A DNA stretch of 64,000 bases. Origin: Syngnathus acus (lineage: Eukaryota > Chordata > Actinopteri > Syngnathiformes > Syngnathidae). Below are positions 23,801-41,623 of the stretch, one piece after another (position 1 is the stretch's first letter; every line of letters starts with the position of its first letter). The notes under the pieces were generated by a model that worked only from the letters and a program-made list of their open reading frames with translations, did not search any database and had not been told where the DNA came from. Made by a program: the position numbers and the translations under genes. The DNA is taken from positions 8,984,501 to 9,048,500 of the forward strand of contig NC_051094.1 of NCBI RefSeq assembly GCF_901709675.1. The letters are read 5' to 3'.

Positions 23801-24990
23801 AGTGTCAGTCATTTAAACTGATTTACATTAAAATCAAAGTGTGCATGAAAATATTTTATTTTTTATTTTTTTTTTTTTAAATGTAGCAGGCTTTATTTGT
23901 TTGGCTGGAAAATGTGCTCATTGTCCAGGTCTTACAAAGTAATCTGGCTGGAATTTTCTCCCGCTGAGTAAGTCTTAATTAAAACACACGGAAAATCGTA
24001 ATAGTGTGGGGAAAAGGAAAAAAAAAAAAAACATGCTCTCTAGAGTTGAATGGATTCTGACTTGCTAAAATGAGACATCGGGATACACGGAAGTTTGTCA
24101 GTAAGAATTCCTTTTTTTTTTTAACAATTAAATTTTTTTAACAATACATTACCTCCTTTTAGATGATGTTTAATGCAAATATATATATTTTTTGTCAGGA
24201 AATCAGTTGAGCCAGGGTGACCAAAAGCAGCTTGGACCAGGGTTTATTGAAGGGAAAAGGGACTTGGAAGGGAGGAAGGTGGGCAACAAAGACACAGACA
24301 GGATAGAGACTCACGGCCAGCAAACAGACAGACCGACAGAAGTCCACTTGGACACGGAAAAAATTCTGACCGTGAGCCTCCTGACAAGACCGGGGGAAAA
24401 CTAGACAACAGGACAGGACACTGGGTGCAGACAGGGACGGAAGACAACAGTAGACACCGAAAGGGAGTAACACACGGGCAGGGTTTAAAAACACAAGGTA
24501 ACAAGAGGAAGTAGGTGACAGACATTACGGTAACGAAGGGGTGTGGCTGAGGGAAGTTACAGCCAGCCGAGCATCTCTGGCACGGCAGGTTACTTTTTTT
24601 TTTTATTACCTAGAATAATGCACGCTCATCTTCCAATCAGGCCAGAAATACAGGAACTCAAATAGCACACACACACACTCAATGTCACCTTTTCATATTC
24701 ATGTGTATGTAATCCGCTTGAGTAAGATGCCAAAATAGCATTAAAATTCCTCCTCCGTGAAACACTACACTGCAAGCAGAGTAGGTTGTACTCTATAAAA
24801 GGCTGCGCATAATCCTGTATGAAGGCGGGTTGGTATCCTTAAAAATCATCCCAAATGGAAAGCCGCTAAAATAGAGTGACTTCCTTTATGAGATCAATAT
24901 TTAGCACATTTACTAAGTTAGTTCTTAACTAACTTGCAAACAAAGCTGGTGTCGGTCACCTGGTTTGGGTTTGGAGAAGCATCCTCCCAT
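17828..24990 (-). CDS. aifm3: Apoptosis-inducing factor, mitochondrion-associated 3
   Basis: AIFM3 (AIFL) is a flavoprotein with an N-terminal Rieske domain fused to an AIF-like pyridine nucleotide oxidoreductase; overexpression of the mammalian protein is reported to induce apoptosis. Exons: 24990-24960, 23513-23300, 23226-23117, 23020-22911, 22827-22783, 22714-22618, 21022-20910, 20698-20612, 20512-20421, 20343-20213, 19997-19882, 19785-19714, 19149-19086, 18765-18689, 18462-18345, 18281-18183, 18104-18029, 17936-17828 (586 aa). [10 protein letters not shown] suggests N-myristoylation at G2. The Rieske ligands are C109/H111 and C128/H131; the FAD loop is GSGPAG at 201-206 and the NAD loop GTSFVG at 339-344. 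The intron at 18028-17937 uses a GC donor. The TAA at 17830-17828 overlaps a consensus donor, so the true C-terminus may come from a further exon. Large intron 21023-22617 holds nothing recognisable. Lztr1 is the neighbour, as in mammals. Confidence 0.95.
24190..24595 (-). mobile_element. Solo-LTR-like retrotransposon remnant
   Basis: Read on the minus strand, this runs from about TGTAACTTCCCTCAGCC through a pyrimidine-rich body to CAATAAACCCTGGTCCAAGC and ends near CTGATTTCCTGACA. A TG...CA layout with a late AATAAA and a C/T-rich U5-like end is typical of Ty3/Gypsy-type LTRs in fish. It lies in aifm3 intron 1, antisense to nothing and in the same strand sense as the gene. No internal gag or pol sequence is present. 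The edges are approximate. Confidence 0.45.
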
Positions 24991-27809
24991 GGTGGGCTCA
25001 GGATTGTTGGAAACCGAGGGGGAGGTGGGAGGGAGGGGGAGAGAGAGATGAGGGGACGTGAGTTTGGTTCGGATCCTCTACCCACGACTGCAGCGGTGTC
25101 ACAGAAGTGAAGGGATGAAAACCTGCAGGTCCACAATGGACATTGTCAGTCCCTCCACATAATCTGCATGGATACAAGAGAGCATCACATCAACAACATG
25201 TCTGCACCTTTTCAAGTTTTTCCTCATGTTTGCTTTGTGTCATGATTGTCGAAAAGAAGCAATTCAGCTCATTGACAACATCAGTTAACACCTTGTATAT
25301 TGCAGAGTTAAATATTGACTGCACTTCGACACCTATTAACTTTCTTGTCACATTAAAGGAAAGCGAGGGGCCCCTCGAGTTTCAAAATCTCCCATGTTTT
25401 GTTGCCAAATTGCGCTCCCATCTCTTTCCACTCTGGTACAGCGACTCCCCACCGAGCTCGGGCCAGTTTGAATGTGCTTGCAACGTGCAGCCAACGTGCA
25501 GCCGTCCATTAGCAAGTTAAGTAAAAACCAAAAGAGTTACTTGGTATTCTGAGCACATCTTAATGTTCTTGAACTTCAGCGAAGGGGGGAAAAAGTGTGC
25601 GAAGCTCAGTGGGAGCGTGCACTGCAAAGTTCCAAATGAGAAGTGGAAAGATCCCCACTGTGACCGGCCTCCTCTGCTGCTGAGACCGATCAACTTTGCA
25701 AAATTACTTACTCGTGAAAGACGCCTTTTAATGACATACTGCAGCAGTTTTACACTGAATTCACCAATCCTTTGAAAGACCGCTGTATTGTAAATACTGT
25801 ATTATTTACAACTGTGTTTACGTAATAGGTATACTCAATTAGATTGAAGGCATCATTCTTGACTGCATTTAATTAATTACTTGTTGCCTTCCCTACTCTT
25901 GTCGATTGTCCATTTTACGATTCGGAAAAAAAATAACATGGATGTTCTGGGCTTGTTCTCCTTACACTGGTACTGTCTGTTTTGAAACTATACAAGTATA
26001 GTTTTCCCACAAAGGAACTAATAAAGCCTGTTGTCAATTCTATGAGAGCACAGTGGCAACATAAAGTTAAGAGAGCTAGAAAATCTCCAACAGGAGCTTT
26101 TATATGACATACAACTTCAAATAGTTGGTTGGAAAAAGATTTTTGACTGACCTTGCTAGAAGGTCATTTTTGCCTTAGCGACTCACGCCAATCAGGAAAC
26201 AACAATTTTATAATATAAAAAGTGGCTGTATATTTTTTTTGGCCTAAGATTTTTTTTTCTCCAAACTAAAGTAGGCTAAGCAGATTTGTTTGTCACAACA
26301 TATGACGCAAATGGCAGTGTTGGTCGGGCCCCGTCCCCAAGCAATGCTCATAATCCAGTCTGCAAAGAAGCTGTCACTTTCACTCATTTCCCTACAAATG
26401 TAAAACCAGTTACAGGAATGTCGGGGGAGAATTAGCAGCTTGGTTGCCCGATCCATAACCTGAGTGTGACCAAGAAAAGCAGGAATGTCCAGCAATGTGA
26501 AACTGAGCGGAATGTCCACATCTTCAAACAGAACTACATGTCAAAACACATTGTTATTATTATTATACACTGGTAACAAAATTTGGGTGTTCAGTATTCA
26601 ATCTCCAAGTGAAATTTCAGGATGAAGCTAAAACAAAGTAGCTTTCGTCATGGTCTCATTGTGTCACATCAATAGCATGATGAAGACAACTGTGTTGAAT
26701 ATCAAATCTAAGCGGAACAGGAAATGCCTCAATGGCTCAAACACTCGCTCGCAGGGAAGCTCAATAAAAAGAGCTGTTCAAATGAACTAAACTGTTAAAT
26801 TACAACTGCTTGTCTGGTATGTTGGTCCCCACACTCGGTTACTGACCGGGCCTGATGATGAAGAGCTCTTTGCAATCCAGCCACATAGTAAATAATTGAC
26901 CATACCTGTTTCCCTCATTTCCAAATCCAATTGGCTCATAAAAAACAAGATAAGGCACTTGAATCATCCCCCAATTGCCTTAAAAGTGGTCTCTCGCCAT
27001 GCTGTCTGCTTTGTTTATAAAAAGGTTTAATATGACAGGCAGAGGACTGTCAAGTCAAGTCAATAGTTTTATCTTCAAATAAGAGCTTGAAAACATAGGA
27101 ATGCCAGTCATGACACATCTCAATTTATGTTAACTTCAATGCTAATGTTTCTGTGGCTTTATTTACTGCACTGGTCAATAAATTATCAAATAAATTGAGG
27201 GACCTCTACCATTCATTCTTTGAGGGATGTAACAAAATAGTTGCACACTCTCTGTGACATAATGGAAAAGTCACATGGTACACTTTTAAGCCTCCATTCT
27301 ACCCCATACAACTGTTTTCCATCGCAGTTAAAGTGAACAAACAGCAACAAACTTCCATAAACATTTCCATTTCTACAAAATATTTTGTTGCTCTGAAATT
27401 TTAAATTAATTGTTCCTTGTATTATAATGCCCCCCAACCTAAATGATAAACAAGATCCATCTCAGCTAACTGTTTTGGAACAACATTTATATTTTAAAGT
27501 TGATTGAATTTGCCCCCCGCCCCAAAAAAAAGGGTTTGATTTAGCAGCTTTCAAATCCAAAAGTTCTCCAGCAATGTAGTTACTTTCACATCCTGCTATA
27601 AACTAATTAGATGATCAAAATGTGTCAAGCAGAGCTTACCAAAGAGATCTGTGGTCATGAAGCAGGTGCATGGAGCGGTGCAGTGCAGAGAACATATTTG
27701 CAGCAGTCCCCAAAAATCCGCTTCCTCTGTGGGACTGTTTCTTCTCCTCTGGAGTATTCCCAGTCCGTGTGTCCCTCCTTGCTCCTTCTTGATGCAGCAC
27801 AGAATCTGG

Positions 27810-27944
<135 letters not shown>

Positions 27945-28152
27945 AGCAGGAGTAGACTGGGCCGACCGGTCGTGGGAGTTGCTCTCTTTTGCTGGCCGAG
28001 CCTGCAACTGCAGCACAAAAGACCTTTGCCAGTTTCTTAGCTGTATGCAGTATTGATGGAGTTGCTGAGGGGATGCTAACACAGCATGAATTCACACCGT
28101 CCCCTCCACCTCCCTCCACTCCTCTTGCTCCCAAGCACACACATAGGCACTA

Positions 28153-28205
28153 TCTCTCTCTTTCTCTCTCGCTTTCTCTCTGTGTCTCTGTCTCTCTCTC
28201 TCAAA
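28153..28205 (+). repeat. CT-rich simple repeat
   Basis: An imperfect (CT)n tract with TTT and TGT interruptions, just downstream of the GT microsatellite. Confidence 0.8.
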
Positions 28206-29768
28206 GAGTTTCTCAATGCACGGCTTTTGTTTTTGCAGATAGAAGCGTGCAAATGTAATAAATTTATTACTGCCCACGAGTGCAGGAGAAATGGTTGAAC
28301 CATCATTCATGCTTTCGGTCTCTGATTGGTTGTTTTTCTTCGGGCGCAGTGGTTTGGTTACAAATCCAACTCAAGGCACAAGCTGGGGATAGAGAGGGTG
28401 GATTTATTTCACAGATCATTTTAGTTATGTGCTTTACTCGCAGGTCTTACTGACTGTTTGATCAAATATGACATTTTATTTTATTTTTTTCATTTTAAAA
28501 CTCCCCTACCTCACATAAGTGCTTTCATGGTCTTAGATTTGGGGCATAAAATTGCCTTCCCCTAACTGCCGCTACAAACCTGAAAGCGGTAAAATAATTC
28601 CCCTGCGATACAAAAATACTATTGAAGCTTAAATTGAAATTCACAGCATGAACACCATCATGAAAAAAAAACCATAAAAATTGACTGGCAAATATGTTTT
28701 TGGTCAAAGTAGCTCAATGACAGAAAGACAAATTTAAATGAGTTCTCAATAACCTGTTCAATTTTTTTTACTGTTATGCAATTTAATTTGGGATTTTGGT
28801 CATGTGTTTTTTTTAACTCACAGTTATGAGTAGTTATTGTTAATGACATGGACTAGAAAATGAAAAAAAACTGCATATGTCTAATCATCGGTAACACTGT
28901 GATGTCCTTTCAGACAAGGTCGCTGACAACCCCATGCAAATTCTTTTGACACAGGAGGCTGATAAAAGTGCAGCAAGACAACAGCTCAGCGCTCAGTCAG
29001 ACACTTTAATTGAATTATGCTACAGCATGCGAAGGAGACATCAAGATTGCTTTGAGTGTAGAAAATATATAAACGACATGCAGCATCAGCTGCCATCAGG
29101 CTGCTGTGATCCTTGCCAGTGTTTCTGCATTCAAGAATCAAGGAGGGAAGATCGATATCCTGTCAGTCACGGTCAGCAAGAGTTTTGTGAATTGCAATCA
29201 TCACACAGAGTATTGTGCATTGATGACCTCCAGGTACATGACCTCGCCCAGCCCCCCCCCCCATCCACAAGAAATTCAATACTGCAGCTGTGGAATGCAA
29301 CACATTTTTTAACCCAGCACTTACACATGGAAGAAAGCAGAACCACATTCTGTCGATGTCAGCATTATATTGTATGTATTTATAATTGCTTGGATGTTAA
29401 CAAATCATTCAGCATTATAATCATGTTTGTGTTTTTTTCCTCCTGTGATTCACGATCATATAAATCAATAAAAGCCAGTTGAAATTAATGATGTAAGATT
29501 TTGATTCTCCAGTTTGCATAAATCACAGTCACTCAGTTGTCACATTTGAATCCATTGCTTTGTCATAATTATCTGGAATTCAATTGCTTAAAAATGAAAA
29601 AAAAAAAATCTAAAACATATGTCACAGTATAATCAATATACAGAAATAAAAAATAAGACATCAACCAAGTCCACAAGCTCACATGAGTCCAAGTCGCATT
29701 TTAATGTAACGATTCAATTCAGTAAAGTCAAACGCGATTTTCTAATTAGAATTTTTTTGTGACACGTT

Positions 29769-30428
29769 TTACAGAACCTCGGTCTTGCGATATTGTCGTA
29801 TCCTGTGCGTTACGTGTGGACTGTTGGTCACACTTGTTGTCCGCAGCTCATAGTCGGCCATGCACACAGCTATGAAAAACAAAGTGCCCCCGGTGACCAA
29901 AGCCAAACCTCCAAACCAACCAGAGAAGATAGCCTCTCCATACTCCCAGCGCGGCATCACGTCAGGAAAACCTTGATTCCAAAATTCCACAACAGTGGTG
30001 TACGCCACGATGGACACCGGAGCAAGTGTGGTGATCCCAGCCACCCAGGACAGCACCCCGGCCAGGATCAGGAAGCTTCTCCTCTTGGCGCACTTGTCCA
30101 AACACACGTGTACCCCATCCAGTCCTGGCAGGGCGAAGAGCAGAGCCAAACCGCCAGTGCATATGGACACCAACATGAGCACTCTGGAGATCTGCAGGTC
30201 CACAGGAAGTCCCAGCAAGGAATCGTAGGCCTTACACTGCACGCCAACCTCCTCCGTGTAGAGGCACATGTGCCACAGTCCCGAGTACCAGTTTTCCATT
30301 TCGTTCAAGTCTGAATTCATTGTCTTCCACAGTGGAAGGAAGGTGGTGATGAAAGAGGTCAGCAGTCCCCCAAAGGTGACAAAGACTGCTGTCCTTTGCA
30401 TAGTTTTGGTGGTGAGGAGAACCATCAC
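29769..30428 (-). CDS. Claudin, CLDN22/24-like, single exon
   Basis: Claudins are four-transmembrane tight-junction proteins that set paracellular permeability. This intact 219-aa frame has no introns. It shows the claudin signature in the first extracellular loop: W34, G50-L51-W52, C55 and C65. Four hydrophobic segments lie at roughly 12-32, 85-105, 120-145 and 170-192. The phrase SDLNEMENWYSGLWHMC and the following QCKAYDSLLGLP are closest, from memory, to the human intronless CLDN22/24 pair. The C-terminus ends KTEVL and lacks the YV PDZ-binding ending common in other claudins. Start: M1 aligns with the human start, though M2 or M10 could also serve. The fish paralogue name is not resolved, so no symbol is given. 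Confidence 0.9.
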   Translation of the reverse strand: MMVLLTTKTMQRTAVFVTFGGLLTSFITTFLPLWKTMNSDLNEMENWYSGLWHMCLYTEEVGVQCKAYDSLLGLPVDLQISRVLMLVSICTGGLALLFALPGLDGVHVCLDKCAKRRSFLILAGVLSWVAGITTLAPVSIVAYTTVVEFWNQGFPDVMPRWEYGEAIFSGWFGGLALVTGGTLFFIAVCMADYELRTTSVTNSPHVTHRIRQYRKTEVL

Positions 30429-31504
30429 TGCCTACTGCGCTGTGCCTCGCAGAGGTGCATTCTGAAAATTCACAGCCTGGCCCACCTGCTGATGTAGCCC
30501 CAACATTGAGGCTCAATTATATTTATAAAAAAAAAAAAGAAAAAAGGGGGAGACAACTACTGTTTTGTTTCAGTGTTCAATATCAAGACAATGAACTCTG
30601 TTTTAAATGAAACCTAATAGGGCCGATGGTATCCTGGGCCCGGCTACCCTTGGATGAATGAAACATGAGTGCAGAAAAGAAGCAGCCGCTATAAAGGCCT
30701 CTTTCTGTAACTCATTCCAGCTTTGCCAAAGTCTAATTAAAATGTGGGATTTGACAAGACTCAAAGCAATGTCTTGACTCTCTGGACTAGGCTTTTCCAG
30801 ACGTAGGCACAATTTTTATTGTTGACATAAAGGATCCACAATTGGTATCTTACTCCTAAATCAAAATTGATGCCAGAAAACATAGAATAAGTTTATAAAT
30901 TAGAAAAAAGACAATACTAGTACATTTACAACACACACTCACTTGAGTGTGTGTTTGTTTTTTTTATACGGTACATTTGGGTATGTATTACTACCTATAC
31001 CTTGTATTGTCAGGTAAACATGGGTAATGTCTAACAGTGGTGGTTAATCACGCACATGGTTATCAATAATGATTTTTTTTTTTACAATACAGTATAGCAT
31101 GACAATATAACAATAATATGATAATTGTAATTTTGTAATGTAATAATGCTGATCCAGCAAATACAAGTCACGTCATTTGGTAGTTTCAGCTGTTAAGGGA
31201 CACGGTGGGAACAATTGTATAGTATCTTTTTTTTCTCAGTAATAATACTTAGGAAAAAAAAGAGCATAACATGCTTGAGGCTTGAAATCGATGCTGTATA
31301 AAAACAAAATAAAATGACACCACAATGATATGCAGACGGGAAAACCCCCCAAAGCACCTTGCTATCAAATGAATGCGCCATATGTGAGATTATAACATGC
31401 AAGGTTCAAACAAAGTGTATAAAGGGAGGAATGGTGTGGCAAAATTGTAAACAGCTTTTGGGAAAAGAGGATCAAAATTAAAGTGCTGGCCTCTTGCCAT
31501 CCTC
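30429..31504. other. Spacer between claudin and lztr1
   Basis: AT-rich sequence that should hold the claudin promoter and the lztr1 3' UTR, both minus strand. I recognise no repeat family or exon. Confidence 0.5.
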
Positions 31505-37457
<5,953 letters not shown>

Positions 37458-38805
37458 TCACCAGTTAATGATATCTCTAATGTGGCCCCACAGTTTGGTG
37501 ATCCACAGGTTGACCCCAAACTCACTCAAGTACTGAATTTCCGGCATCAACATCTTGCGGCACAACTTAATGTGGGCCTTGTCAATGTTCTTCTTCAGAT
37601 TGTATCCCATGATGGATTTCTCCCCGACTGGCTGCCACGGCTGCATGACGCTCTCCTGGATGCTGCCAGCATCGACGGCATGTCCGCCTTCAATGCAGGT
37701 GGCTGTCATCTCCGCGTTCCTCCTTTTGAGCTCCGCCACGTCCTCCGCCATGCGCTGCCATCCGTAAGCATCCACTTTCCTCCAGAAGGTGCGGTTCATG
37801 TGCTGGTACAGTTTCCAGTCAAGAGCATTCCACTCAAGGGCTTTGGCCCTCAGGTTGGGTGTGAGTTTGGAGACAGTTGACCCCTTGCGGGCGTTGAGCT
37901 TGAAGAAGATGAGGTCATCCATGTCCCAACAGAGAGCATCCTTGAGCAGAATGAGGGATTCCTCAAAATGTTCCGCCAACATGAACAGCTGAAAACGCTC
38001 CGCGATGGACCTGATTCCCTCGTCAACCCGCGGATCGTCCGGCTCGAGAGTGTTGTCCTGTCCCAAGTCAAAGAACAGCAGGTTCCTGAGGTAGAACGCG
38101 TTGAAGCCTTCCGGGTCAAAGTAGTAGTGGGGGTTACGGAGGAACTCGGCCAGCTTGTCATCTCCCGCTATCTTCCAGGTGAAAGGCACCAGCCGGCCAA
38201 AGTAGTGGAAGGACGACTCAAAAAGCTCTACGGGGTCTCTGAGAATGGTGATGTAGACGGTATCAAGGGGAAGCAACTTGGCTACCTCGGCGGCATTGAA
38301 ACGCATGTGATTACAGATGATATTGAAACACATTCCGGGTTTGTAGTCTTTAACGTGGGAGCGCTGGAAAAAGGCGGGATAGAAAAAGTCATTCCTGCTG
38401 TCAGGAAAAGCAAACTTCAGTCGATGTTTCTCTCCAAAGCGGAAGAGGATGTTGAGGAAGGTGCTGCTCGCCGACTTGTGGGTCTTCATGAACATGATGT
38501 CCACTTTGGGGGTGCACAGCCTCCCTGTGTTTTCGTGTGAGCTGTTGCTGCTTCGTCTGCTGGGCAGCCGGGATGGACGGTGGGCACAGGAGTAAGGCAC
38601 TGGAATTCTGCAGCAATCAAACACACGCACTGTTAAATATGATCAAGTGTTGCGTGCATGCATGTGTTGCACCATACTCAGGCATGCTCAAGGGAACTTG
38701 GGTCATGGAAAGGCAGTAAAGGAGGACAATGCAGCTGGTCAGCAGGACACCAAGGATGAAACGCTTGCACATGGACCTCCAGTGCTTCCCGTGTATTGTC
38801 GCCAT
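37458..38805 (-). CDS. gal3st1: Galactosylceramide sulfotransferase (Gal3ST1)
   Basis: This Golgi type II membrane enzyme transfers sulfate from PAPS to the 3-OH of galactosylceramide, making sulfatide for myelin and epithelia. Two coding exons, 38805-38678 and 38607-37458, join in phase (PE|IPVPYSCAH) into 425 aa, close to the human length of 423. A signal anchor spans about residues 16-34. The 5'-PAPS loop KTHKSASST begins at residue 84, and the 3'-phosphate site ILRDPVELFESSF begins near 164. The C-terminal block ending YLSEFGVNLWITKLW is highly conserved. A 5' UTR acceptor lies just upstream of the ATG, so at least one noncoding first exon exists further right, perhaps at the CpG-rich patch near 40150-40220. 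Pes1 lies upstream, as in human. Confidence 0.96.
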
Positions 38806-41623
38806 GGTCGAGAAAATCCAAGGCTTACCTGTAAAACAACTCATAACAAGTCGTGCATGTTAAACAATCAGAAAATGAAGGAGTACACATGAAAGCACTC
38901 AATGATGCTTGAAGGGCTCTTGAATTTGAGAAGCACATGCGCTTTAGAATTTTGTTTCTCCCCAATCCATCCGTTTCTCACTTCATTCGTCATGTGTTGG
39001 ACCAAAGGTGGAATACGACAAGCAGTTATTTTAATCAACCTTGTAAATATTTTATTCACACAATGGAATTTAGAATTGATTTACTCTATACAAACAACCA
39101 TTCATATTCACACCTAAGGACAATATAGCACCTTCACCTAACTTAAGACGTATCTTTGTGTAACGTAGGAATAGGCCCGAGAATATGTGCTAAATACTTG
39201 GCCAGAGTCAGAAAAACTGAGACTGAGGTTACGCATTATCAGCATTGTTTGGAGTGCTGGTTATGTAAAACGTGTTTAGCACTATGTGATACCATCAATG
39301 TACCAGGCAGAGACACCCTGTGCCTTCTTTGTCATATAATACTGTGGTCTGGTAACGGGTAGCAGGGATAACAGCAGCGACTGGTAAAATGGAATGGATT
39401 TCTTTTATATGATTGTATTCTGGGATATTTATCTATTATTAACAATTTTAATCAGGTAGTTTTGTGTCTCTAAATGTATTGTTGACATTGAAAATGTCAT
39501 TTTTTTTAGCACGTTAGATTTTTTTTTGTTTCTAGATTTGACCTATAAAAGCTTGCACAATACAGACTTAAGCATGTGATGTAATCCATAGATATTACAC
39601 ATTAAATGATCATTTTTACTATAATTAAACAAAACCAGATTGTATTGCTTATAATGATTCCAATTCATTAATCTATTCAGTCCACTTCAGGTTAAGGACT
39701 ACTAGTAACGATGATACGGAATGTGTGGTTTTGAATTACTGCTGTCTGGTTACCTTACATTCAAAATTGGATATTGTAAATATTTTATTAAAGGCAAAGT
39801 TGTTGATACAGATCGTATGTTGGCTTTCATTAGATGCAGACAAAAAATACTGAGAATACTTGACATGAATTTAAATATGATTCTTACATTCAGCACATTG
39901 GTATCCATAGTATTTACAAAATGACTTCACTCAGGGAAATCAACTCAAAGGCCAGTGAATTCTTACCTCCATAAATAATAAATCCAATCCAGCAGGACGT
40001 GACCCTTGTCCATCACCATTGCCTTATTCCCTTCACATCCCACAAGTTGATCTACCGCCTACGCCAGCATTTCTTGCATGTGATCTTGACGCACGCAGAC
40101 GAGAGGCAGAAAAGTTGCATGCATGCTCAACTCATCACATGTCCACAGATAACAGATCTCCCCGATCTCCAATTTCGCGGCGCCGCTGCAGGCGCACCTG
40201 ATGCCTCAGGCCGCCTCCCTCTCTTAACTTTCTAATCCAAGAGCCATCTTGCTGAATGAAGCACTGCAGGGAGTCTCGGGTCCCTGTGACATCAGGGTCA
40301 CTGTCAGGGGACAAGCACTTGTCAGAGAGAGAGAGTGAGTGAGTGAGAGCGTAACACACAAGGGGGGAGGGGAGTGATGGAGCGAGGGAGGAGAGGCCTG
40401 TATAGTCCTGTGTCTCCATACAGAGGGCCATTGAGTGCACACACTGGAGTCTGAGCTGCAAGCTGATAGGAGGGGTGGAAATCAGCATAAAAAGAACAAA
40501 TGCAGGCATCCAAAGAACAAAGACAGCAATTGTACCACTCGATCAAGACTTGCGTATGTCCGAGTTCTTTGAATTGCCTTCTGCACATGCTACATGTGGA
40601 ATGTATGGTTGACTGCAAGTTGATTGTTAAGCGGCCTGGCCATTCATAACCTTGTCATGAAGTTCCTATTTGGCACAGTTTTCCGATGCAAAAGCTTTCA
40701 CTTTATACTTGAGTACAGATACTTGTGGGGAGAAAAATGTATGATTTTGTCGATGTCTGTTGTCATTTTAGCCTTTCTGAGGTTCAAAAGGTGAGACGGG
40801 AGATTTGGGTTTGAGAGTGAAAAAATGTTGGTTCCTCATAATAATAATAATAATAATGAGACATCCTATCTATCGGGTTCAAAACGGATTCAAGAAATGG
40901 ACTATTATAGTTTAAAAATTCCAGGTATTTTCTATTTTGGAAACAATTAATTAACATTTAAGCAAAATTTACATTTGGACTCACTACAAATTGAATATGT
41001 AAAGGCAAATAGAGCTCTGATGTACGTATATTGGCTCTCATTACATGGTGTACCTAATATTGTGGCTACAGGTTACAAGCGAAATCATTTTTTTGTTCAG
41101 CGCATAGATTTGTGTAAGACGCACTGTAGCTTGACACTGCTTCTTTTGTTGAGCACCCTGCTCCTTCAGGCACCCATAGTGCCAGGCTGAGACCCGAACT
41201 GGGTGGGCGCGCTTGGAATGCACATTAGGGCAAGGAGGATGCACATGGAACTGAATGAGGATATTGAGTGTGCCGGGCAGAACGAGCCCACCAAAACCAC
41301 AACAGAAGCATTTGGAGGGGGAAGTATGCCTGACTGGACCTTATCACAGGTCAAGCTTTGCATTTGTGTTCTGCTTCACTGCAATCGTCTTCATGTAACG
41401 TGTTACACAGAGGTGATGTGTGAACAAACAGCTAGAATATTCCATTTTAATTGAATCATTGTTGCATGGTCGTAAGAAATACTTTGCTAATACAGTCCAC
41501 AAGTTAAAAGAGTGTCGATGAAAAGTGTGTGTTGAAGACTGGAACAAAATGATAAACGGTCACTTCTACATCAAGAATTACATACCGGTTATAATTATGC
41601 TACAAAGGTTGATTTATCACAAG
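38806..41623. other. Spacer upstream of gal3st1
   Basis: Mostly AT-rich sequence with a CpG-rich patch at about 40150-40220 and a GAGT-rich tract at 40325-40350. On the minus strand the patch contains AGGCATCAG|GTGCGC, a possible splice donor of a noncoding gal3st1 first exon. This is inference. I recognise no gene here. Confidence 0.4.

Noticed and set aside
29793-30314. 173-codon plus-strand frame
   Set aside because: It is the antisense shadow of the claudin gene.
37968-38540. 190-codon plus-strand frame
   Set aside because: It is the antisense shadow of the gal3st1 coding exon.
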